A DNA stretch of 57,703 bases from Thiodiazotropha sp037384445 (GTDB lineage: Bacteria; Pseudomonadota; Gammaproteobacteria; Chromatiales; Chromatiaceae), in contig JARRNY010000070.1 in assembly GCA_037384445.1 (NCBI GenBank), positions 1 through 57,703 of the forward strand, in the 5' to 3' direction. Below, in pieces: positions 42,890-51,584 of the stretch (position 1 is the stretch's first letter; each line of letters starts with the position of its first letter). The translations under genes were made by a program, and so were the position numbers. The notes below the pieces were generated by a model that was not told the origin of the DNA, did not search any database, and saw only the letters and a program-made list of their open reading frames with translations.

Positions 42890-44104
42890 TCAGGAGAAAT
42901 AGATATCGCGATAGGCAGCATAGATTGCGGCGATCAGCATCGGCGCAACGATAAGCAGACCCAGCATGAACGGCAGTGAGCCGACAATCATCAAAACCAT
43001 CGCGACCAGAGTGTAGAGAAACAGCGGCAGCAGGTTCTTCAGACAACCCATAAAGCTGTATTTCATCGCCTGCAGGGCTGTCAGGTCATCCAGCATCACC
43101 AGGGCAGGAGCGAAAAGATAGCTCATGGCCACCGGAATCATCAGCAGAAAAAGGAGCACAACAAAAGTGATGATCGGACCTGCACCCATCGTAGCCAGAG
43201 CATTCGGATCCTCAAACACCTCAACCCCGCCCAAGAGGAGGAACATGACAGCGCCAATGACAACACTCACCACCATCATCAGCAGGAAATAGAAGACCGC
43301 CACCAGCATCAGCTGTCCTACATTCCCGGAGAATCCGGCAAACAGATGCCCGACGGTAAAATAGCCATACATATAACCGGCCACAATCACCGGGCCGATA
43401 AGCATGGAAACGATACTGCCGACGAACGGGATGAAGGCAAGCACCATGGAGATGATGAAGAACACCACGATGGATCCGATCCAGGCCATTGGCGAGGACT
43501 TGAAATGCCACCACCCTTTGCTGATCCAGGCCAGGCCGTTCCCTGCCGGCACACTGGTGGGGCCGGTCATCTCGTTCTCGATCGGTTCGACCAGTTCCGC
43601 CTCGGGAGCGCTATAGGGGTTAGCCCTGTCATCCAGCATCTCGGTCGTGGGATCCTCCTCATCTTTTGCCGCTTGAGCCGCCAGAAATTTCGACGCCACA
43701 ATACCGCAATCCTGACAGATGCCCATCTCCATACGGGACGACCCACACTTCGGGCAACGATTGATGCCCACCGGGGCTTCCAACACTTCGGTGGTATCGC
43801 CGCCGCCATTATCCAGGGGTTCCAGTTCAAGCCCGCTGGGCTCTGGAACCGGTTCGGGTTCAGGCACTGGTGGCTTGGGATCGATGTCGACCTCGATACC
43901 CAGCTGATGCAGCACAGCCACGTACTTCTCCGCCTTCTCCAGCGTCAGATCCTTTTTGAGGGAGACGGGTTTTCCGGCTCGAATCACCTTTTCCGCTATT
44001 TTGCGATCCAGCTTGAACTTCTCACTGAAGCGGTCGATGACCTGTTCCATGTCCTTGCCCGGCTCGACCTTACCGGAAAAGACCACTCGATAACTTTCTG
44101 ACAT
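42890..44104 (-). CDS. BPSS1780-like multi-pass membrane protein with an N-terminal soluble domain and zinc ribbon
   Basis: 404 residues from ATG 44104. Three parts: a 75-residue N-terminal domain (YRVVFSGKVEPGKDMEQVID, then VIRAGKPVSLKKDLTLEKAE); a Pro/Glu linker and one zinc ribbon with two CxxC pairs (CPKCGSSRMEMGICQDCG, about 115-132); then about 6 membrane helices (about 205-400) ending in YAAYRDIYFS, characteristic of BPSS1780-type proteins. It is the first gene of the same-strand cluster that runs to the DUF58 gene. It may be a membrane sensor or assembly factor (inference). Confidence 0.75.
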   Translation of the reverse strand: MSESYRVVFSGKVEPGKDMEQVIDRFSEKFKLDRKIAEKVIRAGKPVSLKKDLTLEKAEKYVAVLHQLGIEVDIDPKPPVPEPEPVPEPSGLELEPLDNGGGDTTEVLEAPVGINRCPKCGSSRMEMGICQDCGIVASKFLAAQAAKDEEDPTTEMLDDRANPYSAPEAELVEPIENEMTGPTSVPAGNGLAWISKGWWHFKSSPMAWIGSIVVFFIISMVLAFIPFVGSIVSMLIGPVIVAGYMYGYFTVGHLFAGFSGNVGQLMLVAVFYFLLMMVVSVVIGAVMFLLLGGVEVFEDPNALATMGAGPIITFVVLLFLLMIPVAMSYLFAPALVMLDDLTALQAMKYSFMGCLKNLLPLFLYTLVAMVLMIVGSLPFMLGLLIVAPMLIAAIYAAYRDIYFS

Positions 44105-44343
44105 CACCCTCTACTCCCTCATAACCCCAGCGAAAAACCATACAAATTTTCCACTTATTTCGGCACTATTCTTCATATCTTGAATAAATCGAAAATACGA
44201 AAACAACCGCATCCACCCCTGTCACCTTCAGCAACCCATTGTTTTTGATCTATTTTAAACATAATTCAGGCGCCAGCTTGGCTTATGGGTAGAGATTCGG
44301 AAATGACCTCGGTCAAACCAGCTCTCTGCCAACTTACAGCCAA

Positions 44344-44814
44344 TCAGAGCGCATCCTGCGCAATACCATCCAGCAACTCGACGATTGCTGTGCTGACCTC
44401 CGCCGCATCTCCGGACAGGATCGGGATCCGATAGGCCACATAGACCCGGTCAGGTTCATCCTTCTTGACATAGACCGCGATGGTAAAGGGACAGACACCG
44501 ATGTTTTCGGGTGCCGCCTGGGCCATCTTATGCGAAATCAAGGCGCTACAGAACTCCACCGATTCCGCTTTGCTAAAAACCTCGGAGAAGCCCAGATCGG
44601 ACGCCGTACGATTGAGCATGTCACTGACATGCAGGGTACCACTCACCAACAAGCCCTGATCAATGACCCCCATTTTGACATTTTCGACCACATCCTCGAA
44701 CGTCTGGTCAGTGGTGTAGATCCGCCCCGACTGCCCCTCTTGCATCGGTTCTCCGCCTGCCAGAGCAGACCCCATCCACAATATCAGAATCCCTAGGGTC
44801 AGCAGCAGTCTCAT
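44344..44814 (-). CDS. Exported DUF302 domain protein
   Basis: 156 residues. A signal peptide (about 1-19: LLLTLGILILWMGSALA) precedes a DUF302-like domain (TTDQTFEDVVENVKMGVIDQ, then SALISHKMAQAAPENIGVCP and FTIAVYVK). DUF302 proteins are small periplasmic alpha/beta folds of unknown role, frequent in sulfur oxidisers. It lies 16 bases downstream of the TRAP permease and probably shares its transcript. The 236-base gap downstream shows nothing recognisable. Confidence 0.8.
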   Translation of the reverse strand: MRLLLTLGILILWMGSALAGGEPMQEGQSGRIYTTDQTFEDVVENVKMGVIDQGLLVSGTLHVSDMLNRTASDLGFSEVFSKAESVEFCSALISHKMAQAAPENIGVCPFTIAVYVKKDEPDRVYVAYRIPILSGDAAEVSTAIVELLDGIAQDAL

Positions 44815-44830
44815 ACAATCTCTCCTCTCA

Positions 44831-47383
44831 TCATGGCGTTTTTTTCATGCGTCGATACTGCAACCAGCCGATGCCACCCAATAGCAGCAACGGGGGCGGC
44901 AGGAACCAAAGGATTGAGGGCTGTGCCAAATCAGCGTAGTAACCCTCAATGCTCAACGTATAACCCGGTTCCAGTCCCGCCATCTCGGCCGGACTCATGA
45001 AGGCGATATCGATGACCCGCAGACTATCGCCATTCGGCTCTACGATAAAGCCCAGTTGTTGCAGAGTGTCAGGCGATGCCACCTGCGCAAGCGCGAAGCT
45101 GGGATTGCGCAGCTGAGTAGAGCCGTCATCCGCTTCAACCGCCACCTGCAGTTGAATCGAGTCGCGGGCTCCAGACTCCGACAGATAGGCCTCGATTCCG
45201 CTCGCCGGCAACAGCGTCCGTGGCGGGTAGAGCTGATCCCGCCAGTAGTCCGGCCGGAACAGGGAGAAGACGATCAGCAGCAAGATCAGCGATTCCCAGA
45301 GTCGATTGCGCGTCAACAGCCAACCCTGTGTCGCCGACACGAACAGCAGCATGGCAACCAACCCCTGCGCTGCAATCAGTAGAAAACTCGCCACCGACTC
45401 GACACCGATCAGCAACAGCTGCGTGTTGAAGATGAACATAAAAGGCAGGATGGCGGTGCGGATATCGTAATAGAAGGACTGCAGCCCGGTACGGATGGGA
45501 TCTCCACCAGAAATACCTGCGGCGGCGTAGGCCGCCAGTCCGACCGGCGGGGTGTCATCGGCCAGGATACCGAAATAGAAGACAAACATATGCACCGCCA
45601 CCAGGGGGATATCCAGACCATGGGCGGCGGCCTGCTGGACAATGACCGGCGCCATCAATGTGGAGACCACAATGTAGTTAGCGGTAGTCGGCAAGCCCAT
45701 GCCGAGAATCATGCAGATCAGGGCAGTGAGTATCAGCATCAGCAACACCGAGCCGAAGGAGAGGGTCTCGATCAATTCGCCCAATACCTGACCAATGCCG
45801 GTCAGGCTCACGGTACCGACCACAATGCCGGCGGTGGCGGTAGCCACGCCGATGCCGATCATGTTACGCGCCCCGTTTTCCAACCCCGTCACCAGGGAGT
45901 GCCATGCGTGACGCACAGCCGCTCCCAGATGATGCCCGGCAAACAGGGCGCGCAGGGGGTCCTGGGTCAGCTGTATCACCAACATCAGACAAATGGCATA
46001 GAAGACCGAGGTAGCCGGTGACAGGCGCAGCAGCATCAGACACCAGACCAGCACCAGGATCGGCAGTAGATAGTGCAAGCCGCCGAGCAGGGCTTCACTG
46101 GCTGTCATCTGGTGTCTTTCCTCAGCCATTTTACGTGTGAGGTCGCAGCGGACTTCGCAATAGATCAGCAATATATAGAGCAGCAGGATGAGCGCGCCGT
46201 TGATATAAAAAGCGACGGCGCCGAACCAGTTATTGATCGCGCTGACGATGCCATAGGCCAGGATAAAAAACGTCGCCGTACCCGCCAGCATCAGCCCCCC
46301 ATAGAGCAGACGCTGTGACAGACCGGCACGGGCAGCCTGTCGCTCCCCATGCATCCCAGCCTTTACCGCCTCCAGGTGAACCAGATACATCAGCGCGATA
46401 TAGCTGAGTACAGCCGGCAGGGCAGCGTGTTTGATCACCTCCAGGTAGGAGAGATTGAGATACTCCACCATCAGAAAGGCGGCCGCACCCATCACCGGCG
46501 GCATGATCTGGCCATTGGTGGAGGCGGCCACCTCGATCGCCCCGGCCTTCTCCTGGCTAAAGCCCATCTTCTTCATCAGCGGGATAGTGAAGGTGCCTGT
46601 GGTGACCACATTCGCGATCGACGAGCCGGAGACCATCCCGGTCAGCCCAGACGCCAGCACGGCGGCTTTGGCCGGGCCGCCACGCATATGGCCCACCACC
46701 GCATAGGCAACCCGGATGAAATAGTGCCCTCCGCCCGCCTGCTCCAGCAGACTGCCGAAGAGCACGAAGAGAAACACAAAGCCCGCCGAGACGCCGACGG
46801 CGACACCAAATACCCCTTCGGTGGAGAGCCACTGGTGTGAAGCGAGCCGCGCGATGGAGGCTCCCTTGTGGGCCAGTATCTCGGGTAGCCAGGGCCCGGC
46901 CAGAGAGTAACCGAGAAAGCAGAGGGCGATCAGCGTCAGCGGCCAGCCCAGCGCACGGCGGGTCGCTTCGAGCAGCAACAGCACGCCGACCACGGCGACT
47001 GTGATATCGAAGCGGGTCGGTGCGCCGGCCCGATCAGCCAGGGCCTCGTAGAAGAGAAACAGGTAGCTGGCACTGGCCGTTGCCAGCAGCGCCAGAAGCC
47101 AATCATACCAGGGGATCTCATGCACAATCTGGCCACGACGCAGCGGAAAGGAGAGATAGGCGAGGAAGATGGCGAAGGCCAGATGGATGGAACGGATCTC
47201 GGTACTGTTGAAGACACCCAGGCCGATGAGGAACGGCAGGGGCGAAGCAACCCAGAGCTGGAAGCTCGCCCAGGCGAGCGCCGTACCCAGCAGCAGCTTC
47301 CTGGACCATCCGGACGGTTGGCGACCACCGAACTCCGTCGCCTCGATGCGTTCAAGGCGCGTTGTTTTCACAGACTCGCTCAC
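44831..47383 (-). CDS. TRAP transporter fused permease (TAXI type, 4TM/12TM) with DUF3394 tail
   Basis: 850 residues. The small and large membrane subunits are fused: N-terminal helices (about 25-170), then the DctM-like core with FGSLLEQAGGGHYFIRVAYA, the repeated VLASGLTGMVSGSSIANVVT motif and GMGLPTTANYIVVSTLMAPV. The C-terminus is a DUF3394 region with a PDZ-like turn (MSPAEMAGLEPGYTLSIEGY) and a last membrane helix. Such permeases work with TAXI binding proteins in Na+- or H+-driven uptake of organic acids. The nearby TAXI gene (48628) is broken, so the system may lack its partner. Confidence 0.92.
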   Translation of the reverse strand: MSESVKTTRLERIEATEFGGRQPSGWSRKLLLGTALAWASFQLWVASPLPFLIGLGVFNSTEIRSIHLAFAIFLAYLSFPLRRGQIVHEIPWYDWLLALLATASASYLFLFYEALADRAGAPTRFDITVAVVGVLLLLEATRRALGWPLTLIALCFLGYSLAGPWLPEILAHKGASIARLASHQWLSTEGVFGVAVGVSAGFVFLFVLFGSLLEQAGGGHYFIRVAYAVVGHMRGGPAKAAVLASGLTGMVSGSSIANVVTTGTFTIPLMKKMGFSQEKAGAIEVAASTNGQIMPPVMGAAAFLMVEYLNLSYLEVIKHAALPAVLSYIALMYLVHLEAVKAGMHGERQAARAGLSQRLLYGGLMLAGTATFFILAYGIVSAINNWFGAVAFYINGALILLLYILLIYCEVRCDLTRKMAEERHQMTASEALLGGLHYLLPILVLVWCLMLLRLSPATSVFYAICLMLVIQLTQDPLRALFAGHHLGAAVRHAWHSLVTGLENGARNMIGIGVATATAGIVVGTVSLTGIGQVLGELIETLSFGSVLLMLILTALICMILGMGLPTTANYIVVSTLMAPVIVQQAAAHGLDIPLVAVHMFVFYFGILADDTPPVGLAAYAAAGISGGDPIRTGLQSFYYDIRTAILPFMFIFNTQLLLIGVESVASFLLIAAQGLVAMLLFVSATQGWLLTRNRLWESLILLLIVFSLFRPDYWRDQLYPPRTLLPASGIEAYLSESGARDSIQLQVAVEADDGSTQLRNPSFALAQVASPDTLQQLGFIVEPNGDSLRVIDIAFMSPAEMAGLEPGYTLSIEGYYADLAQPSILWFLPPPLLLLGGIGWLQYRRMKKTP

Positions 47384-47489
47384 GATAAATCCGTCATTTT
47401 AGTTCACAAATCGTGCGGCACATTGCGGAATCTGCCGTGTTAAACTTTTTGTTTTCACCACTCATAGGTCAGACCGGATTCTCTTACTC

Positions 47490-48221
47490 ATGTCTCAAAA
47501 CAAACGCCTCGCTACTCTAACACTCTGCTTTCTCGCCGTAATCTCCAGCCCGCTCAGCGCGGAGGAGGCCACATGGAAACATACGGTCGAAGCGGGCCTC
47601 AACGGCTCTACCGGCGATTCCGAGTCGATGAACCTGCATGCCGGCTATAACGGCAGCTATAAGGACGCAGATCACGGCTGGAAACTCACCAGCGCCTACG
47701 ACAAAGCCAAGAGTGACGGTGTCGAGTCGCGCAATCAGTTCTTTGCCGACCTGTTGAAGGACTGGTACTGGAGTGGCAGCCCCTGGTTCGCCTTCGCCCA
47801 GGGCCGTTACGACTGGGACGAATTCAAGGACTGGGACTACCGGCTGTCGGCCTCGGGCGGTGCCGGTTATGAGTTCATCAATGACGATAGCTGGTACCTG
47901 GCTGGGCGTTTCGGTCTCGGCGCCAACAAGACCTATGGCGATGCCGATGAGGAGCTCACCCCGGAAGCGATCCTCGGCATGGAAGCGGTCTGGACCATCT
48001 CAGAACGGGAGTCCGTCGACTTCAAAACGACCTTCTTTCCGAGTCTGGAGGAGAGTGGCGAGTACAGAAACATCACCACCTTCAACTGGAAGATGAACAT
48101 GTCCGAGCGGATCAATCTGGCCATGAAGATCGGCCTCAGCAACGAGTACGACTCCCTGGCCGCCCCCGGCACCGATAAGAATGAGTTCAAATACAACCTG
48201 TCGCTGGTGTGGGGACTTTGA
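47490..48221 (+). CDS. DUF481 family outer-membrane beta-barrel protein (YdiY-like)
   Basis: 243 residues. A signal peptide to about residue 24 (LATLTLCFLAVISSPLSAEE), then alternating strands rich in Tyr, Trp and Gly: HTVEAGLNGSTGDSESMNLH, then DRNQ-like ESRNQFFADLLKDWYWSGSP, then YRLSASGGAGYEFINDDSWY, ending YNLSLVWGL. This fits DUF481, also called salt-stress-induced outer-membrane proteins. Transcribed alone, divergent from the TRAP permease. Confidence 0.85.
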   Translation: MSQNKRLATLTLCFLAVISSPLSAEEATWKHTVEAGLNGSTGDSESMNLHAGYNGSYKDADHGWKLTSAYDKAKSDGVESRNQFFADLLKDWYWSGSPWFAFAQGRYDWDEFKDWDYRLSASGGAGYEFINDDSWYLAGRFGLGANKTYGDADEELTPEAILGMEAVWTISERESVDFKTTFFPSLEESGEYRNITTFNWKMNMSERINLAMKIGLSNEYDSLAAPGTDKNEFKYNLSLVWGL

Positions 48222-48359
48222 TCAGGAAACTCGGCAAGCAAACGCCAATGGAGAAAATAAAGGACCCGAACATTGACGCGAACAGCGGTAGGAGTTGATC
48301 TGCACTGACCCGCATGGCGCCGGCTTAATGGAAAGTGCCTGATTCCATTACGCTCCGTG

Positions 48360-48419
48360 TGGGGCAAGGCCCCACCCTACCCCTGTGATCGAAACTGTAG
48401 GGTGGGGCCCTGCCCCACC
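48360..48419. repeat. Dispersed hairpin repeat, copy C
   Basis: TGGGGCAAGGCCCCACCCTAC and GTAGGGTGGGGCCCTGCCCC in inverted array, in the gap between convergent DUF481 and TAXI genes. The rest of the 315-base gap contains only short open frames without ribosome binding sites. Confidence 0.75.
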
Positions 48420-48536
48420 TATAGTTCAGTTGGAAAGCGCAAGCGCCAACCTGTTCTCTCCCTTATCCGAATGTTTCCCCCGGGAACGCGATGATCGTAC
48501 CGAGATCGTTATTCAGATGCGCGCTCTATCCCCCGC

Positions 48537-48638
48537 CTACATTAAACCTGCCTCTTTGAAGTATCGCACCGCCCCCGGATGAAACGGCGCCGAGTTGCCC
48601 TTCAGCATATCGGCCGCCTGCAGATGCTCAAAGGCGGG
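48537..48638 (-). pseudogene. C-terminal remnant of the TAXI binding protein, out of frame
   Basis: Reading the minus strand from about 48638 in the frame other than the upstream gene gives HPAFEHLQAADMLKGNSAPF then HPGAVRYFKEAGLM and TAG. This is the standard end of TAXI-type solute receptors. It should follow GVKATL of the main frame after about 30 further residues, which are absent. Confidence 0.8.
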
Positions 48639-49404
48639 GTGGCAGTGTCGCCTTGACGCCAAAGGTGGGGGTATCGCTCTCGCTACCGCGGTAGAGTCCG
48701 CCGGGTATCATGGCTGCGGCATAGTAAGGATGGGCAGCGATCAGCTTCTCCACGGCCTCCCCGGTCACCGGCACCAGATGGGCCTCACAGGCGGTTGCCG
48801 CCTCCTTGATGGAGGCGTTGGGATGTCCAACGGTATAGATCATGGCGTCGATCTTGTTATCGCACAGCGCCCGTGCCTGCTCGGTGGCCTTAAGCTCGGA
48901 GACCAGCTTGAAATCGTCCCGCTTCCAACCCAGGGTCTGCATCAGCACCTCCATGGTGCCCCGCTGCCCCGACCCGGGATTGCCGATATTGACCCGCTTG
49001 CCGGGCAGATCGGTGAAGCTTTTGATGCCGCTATCGTCCCGCGCCATTACGGTGAAGGGCTCGCTATGGATGGAAAAGACCGCGCGCAGATCCTTGTTCG
49101 GACCCTGCTCACTGAATTTCGAACTGCCCTCGTAAGCATGGTATTGCCAATCCGACTGAGCGACGCCGAAATCGAGCTCGCCGCTGGCAAGGGCATTGAG
49201 ATTGAAGATGGAGCCGCCCGTCGACTCCACTGAACAGCGGATGCCGTGTGTACGTCGTTCCTTGTTGAGCAGGCGACAGATGGCGCCACCGGTGGGGTAG
49301 TAGACACCGGTCAGTCCACCGGTACCGATACTGGTGAAACGCTGCTCAGCGCCAACGGCCAGCAACGGCAGCAAACAACCCAACACCATCAGGATTCTCT
49401 TCAT
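48628..49404 (-). CDS. TAXI family TRAP solute-binding protein, truncated by an internal deletion
   Basis: 258 residues from ATG 49404, which has GGGGAG 6 bases upstream and opens a signal peptide (MKRILMVLGCLLPLLAVGA). The TAXI fold is intact to TFGVKATL: FTSIGTGGLTGVYYPTGGAI, GELDFGVAQSDWQYHAYEGS, KRVNIGNPGSGQRGTMEVLM. It then ends in PPRL. The lost stretch and the remnant at 48537-48638 show a deletion of about 90 bases with frame change. The C-terminal lobe helix is missing, so binding is doubtful. It should partner the permease at 44831. Confidence 0.85.
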   Translation of the reverse strand: MKRILMVLGCLLPLLAVGAEQRFTSIGTGGLTGVYYPTGGAICRLLNKERRTHGIRCSVESTGGSIFNLNALASGELDFGVAQSDWQYHAYEGSSKFSEQGPNKDLRAVFSIHSEPFTVMARDDSGIKSFTDLPGKRVNIGNPGSGQRGTMEVLMQTLGWKRDDFKLVSELKATEQARALCDNKIDAMIYTVGHPNASIKEAATACEAHLVPVTGEAVEKLIAAHPYYAAAMIPGGLYRGSESDTPTFGVKATLPPRL

Positions 49405-49516
49405 CTTCACTCCCCGTCTTCTCGAATATCGGATCATCATAACAGAGCCCTGGGACCGGACAGGCTCAGACTCTCTGTGCCCGGGTCCGGTTGCTGCGGC
49501 AAGTTAGTAACTTCCT

Positions 49517-49573
49517 GGTGGAGCCGGGCCCCTGCCCTACCCGATTGACGGCAGAGTGTGGCCCTGCCCCACC
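49517..49573. repeat. Dispersed hairpin repeat, copy D
   Basis: GGTGGAGCCGGGCCCCTGCC...CTAC and a diverged right arm GTGTGGCCCTGCCCCACC. It lies just downstream of the hydrolase stop and upstream of the TAXI gene. The left arm resembles copy A more than copies B and C. Confidence 0.65.
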
Positions 49574-49583
49574 GCCCACTTTG

Positions 49584-50366
49584 CTATTTCAAAAAAGCCT
49601 TCACTGCACGGGAAAAGGCTTCGGTCTGCTCCGCATAGAGCCAGTGTCCGGCCCCGTGGATCATGCGCAGGCGGGCATGCGGAAAAAGTCGATCGATGGT
49701 CGCCCGGTGTTCCGCTTGCACATAGTCGGACTTTTCGCCGTAGAGAAACAGCACCTCACCGGCGTAGCTCAACCCCTCAGAGGAAGGAAAACCGGCAATA
49801 GTATCGATGTTGCGATCCAATGCCGGCAAATTGAAACGCCATTGCCAACTGTCGGCCTGCTTGACCAGATTCTGCAACAGATACTGCCGTACGGCGCGCT
49901 GCGGAATCCTCTGCGCCAGAGAATGATCAGCCGCTTCACGTCCCGGCAGCTGGGCCAGCGGCAGTTCCCGTAGCCCTTGAAGGATCTGATCGAAGCGGCT
50001 GGCATAGGAGACCGGCGCGATATCGGCCACCACCAGACGCTGCACCCGCTCGGGCTGGTTGAGCGCCAGCCACATGGCGGCCTTGCCGCCCATGCTGTGG
50101 CCCACCAGGGTCGCACTATCGAGCTTCAGCTGCTGCAGCAGCGCCAGAAGGTCTGCGGCCATGGAGGGATAATCGAGTACCGGATGGTGCGGCGATCGGC
50201 CATGGTTGCGCAGATCAGGCAGGATCACACGGTAGTTCTCCTGCAGCTGTTTGACCACCCCCTGCCAGTTGCCGGAAGCACCAAACAGCCCGTGCAGCAT
50301 TAACACAGGCGGAGATTCCGGCTTGCCGTATTCCCGATAGTGGAGCGCGACAGGTTGCAGGCTCAC
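49584..50366 (-). CDS. Alpha/beta hydrolase (YbfF-like esterase)
   Basis: 260 residues from GTG 50366, which overlaps the upstream stop (GTGA) and has GGGGAGG just before it; the frame is open to 50408. The oxyanion region is LMLHGLFGASGNWQGVVKQL, the nucleophile elbow VGHSMGGKAAMWLALNQPER gives Ser, and the acid and His lie in VQAEHRATIDRL and MIHGAGHWLYAEQ. These match YbfF, an acyl-CoA or ester hydrolase with unclear physiological substrate. Translationally coupled to the methyltransferase gene. Confidence 0.88.
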   Translation of the reverse strand: MSLQPVALHYREYGKPESPPVLMLHGLFGASGNWQGVVKQLQENYRVILPDLRNHGRSPHHPVLDYPSMAADLLALLQQLKLDSATLVGHSMGGKAAMWLALNQPERVQRLVVADIAPVSYASRFDQILQGLRELPLAQLPGREAADHSLAQRIPQRAVRQYLLQNLVKQADSWQWRFNLPALDRNIDTIAGFPSSEGLSYAGEVLFLYGEKSDYVQAEHRATIDRLFPHARLRMIHGAGHWLYAEQTEAFSRAVKAFLK

Positions 50367-51574
50367 CGGCCCTCCCCGCTGGTCCCTGGATGGGGCCGAT
50401 AGAGCCACTCATCCGCTTCCAGCTGACACAGGCTCTGGCGCGCCTGCTGACGCGGAAAACCCCGCTGATGCAGGTGCTCTATCATCTGCTCACCACTGAA
50501 CGCTTCGCTCATGGCATCGGCCGCCTGCAGGATCGCCTCAGCACAGGCGCTCATGGCAGGTGCAGGAGATTGCCGACGCAGTTGCCAGTGCAGTTCGTCG
50601 CTATGGTTCTGATAGCGCTTTAATTGGGGATTGAGCCGGAACTGGGTCGACGCCACCGCCGCAGGCTCTAGCGGCAGACGCGACATCGCTCCCGCAGGCA
50701 TGGCCAGCAACGTCAGCTTCGGGCGTTCAAAGAGACGTTCGATCAAGCCGTACCGTTGCAGGGGATCGAGCCTGGCGATGAGCGGGCCCAAGGCAGGATC
50801 CTTCTCAAGCTCCGTGAAGCGCCAATCTGACGGTTCCAACCAGCGCAGAAAACGCAGTCCTGAGAAGTCGAGGTGATAGCAAAGCTCCTGTACCGAATAG
50901 CTGCGTTCATGCACATGCAGACAACGGTCGGCAAACTCCACATCGTTCACTTCGGCTGTACCCTGCCAATAGGTACCCCGAAACAGGGCTTGCTCCGCCA
51001 CCCTGGCCAGGGCCCGCGCTTCGGACAGACGCTGATCCGCCGAGTCAGACTCCTCCGCCAGCAGCCTTAACGCCTGTAGAAAGCGGTCGAGGGGTTGACG
51101 ACCGAAACGTCCATCGACCATCAGCGCCACCAGGCCCTGGGGTGACAGCAGATCGTCCAGCTGGCTAAACCCCAGTTGGGGATCGCTGAGGTGGTGGATC
51201 ACGCCGTAGGAGAGGATCAGGTCGTAGCCGCCCGGCGTCTCGGGCAGGGAACTCCTCTGCATCAGATCGGCGGTTTGAAACTGCAGATTATCCAGGCCTT
51301 TATGGGCTGCTGCCCGACGCGCCTCATCGATCGCCACCCGATTGACATCGATCCCGGTGAAGCGCACATGGGGTTGCGCTGCCGCCGCAGCCTGGAGATT
51401 CAGACCGCGGCCACAGCCCGCCTCCAACACCTGTAGCGGCCGCATCGGCACGCCTTGGCGCTCCCGGTAGCTAAGCAGCAGCTCGACCTGATAGCCATCA
51501 CAGTCGACCTGCTCACCCGCCGGATAGGGGTAGGCCTCGTAGAATGCCCTTACGCTGTCGGTAACCCTGTCCAA
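50363..51574 (-). CDS. Class I SAM-dependent methyltransferase with C-terminal regulatory-type domain
   Basis: 403 residues. The SAM-binding motif I is VLEAGCGRGLNLQAAAAAQP, motif II FTGIDVNRVAIDEARRAA and motif IV LILSYGVIHHLSDPQLGF. From about residue 215 a second domain (VNDVEFADRCLHVHERSYSV) resembles the methyltransferase regulatory domain that follows many such cores. Two short repeats near the end are winged-helix-like. The substrate is unknown. TTG start, 11 bases before lpdA on the genome; gene order suggests co-transcription with lpdA. Confidence 0.82.
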   Translation of the reverse strand: MDRVTDSVRAFYEAYPYPAGEQVDCDGYQVELLLSYRERQGVPMRPLQVLEAGCGRGLNLQAAAAAQPHVRFTGIDVNRVAIDEARRAAAHKGLDNLQFQTADLMQRSSLPETPGGYDLILSYGVIHHLSDPQLGFSQLDDLLSPQGLVALMVDGRFGRQPLDRFLQALRLLAEESDSADQRLSEARALARVAEQALFRGTYWQGTAEVNDVEFADRCLHVHERSYSVQELCYHLDFSGLRFLRWLEPSDWRFTELEKDPALGPLIARLDPLQRYGLIERLFERPKLTLLAMPAGAMSRLPLEPAAVASTQFRLNPQLKRYQNHSDELHWQLRRQSPAPAMSACAEAILQAADAMSEAFSGEQMIEHLHQRGFPRQQARQSLCQLEADEWLYRPHPGTSGEGR

Positions 51575-51584
51575 AAGAAGCGGT

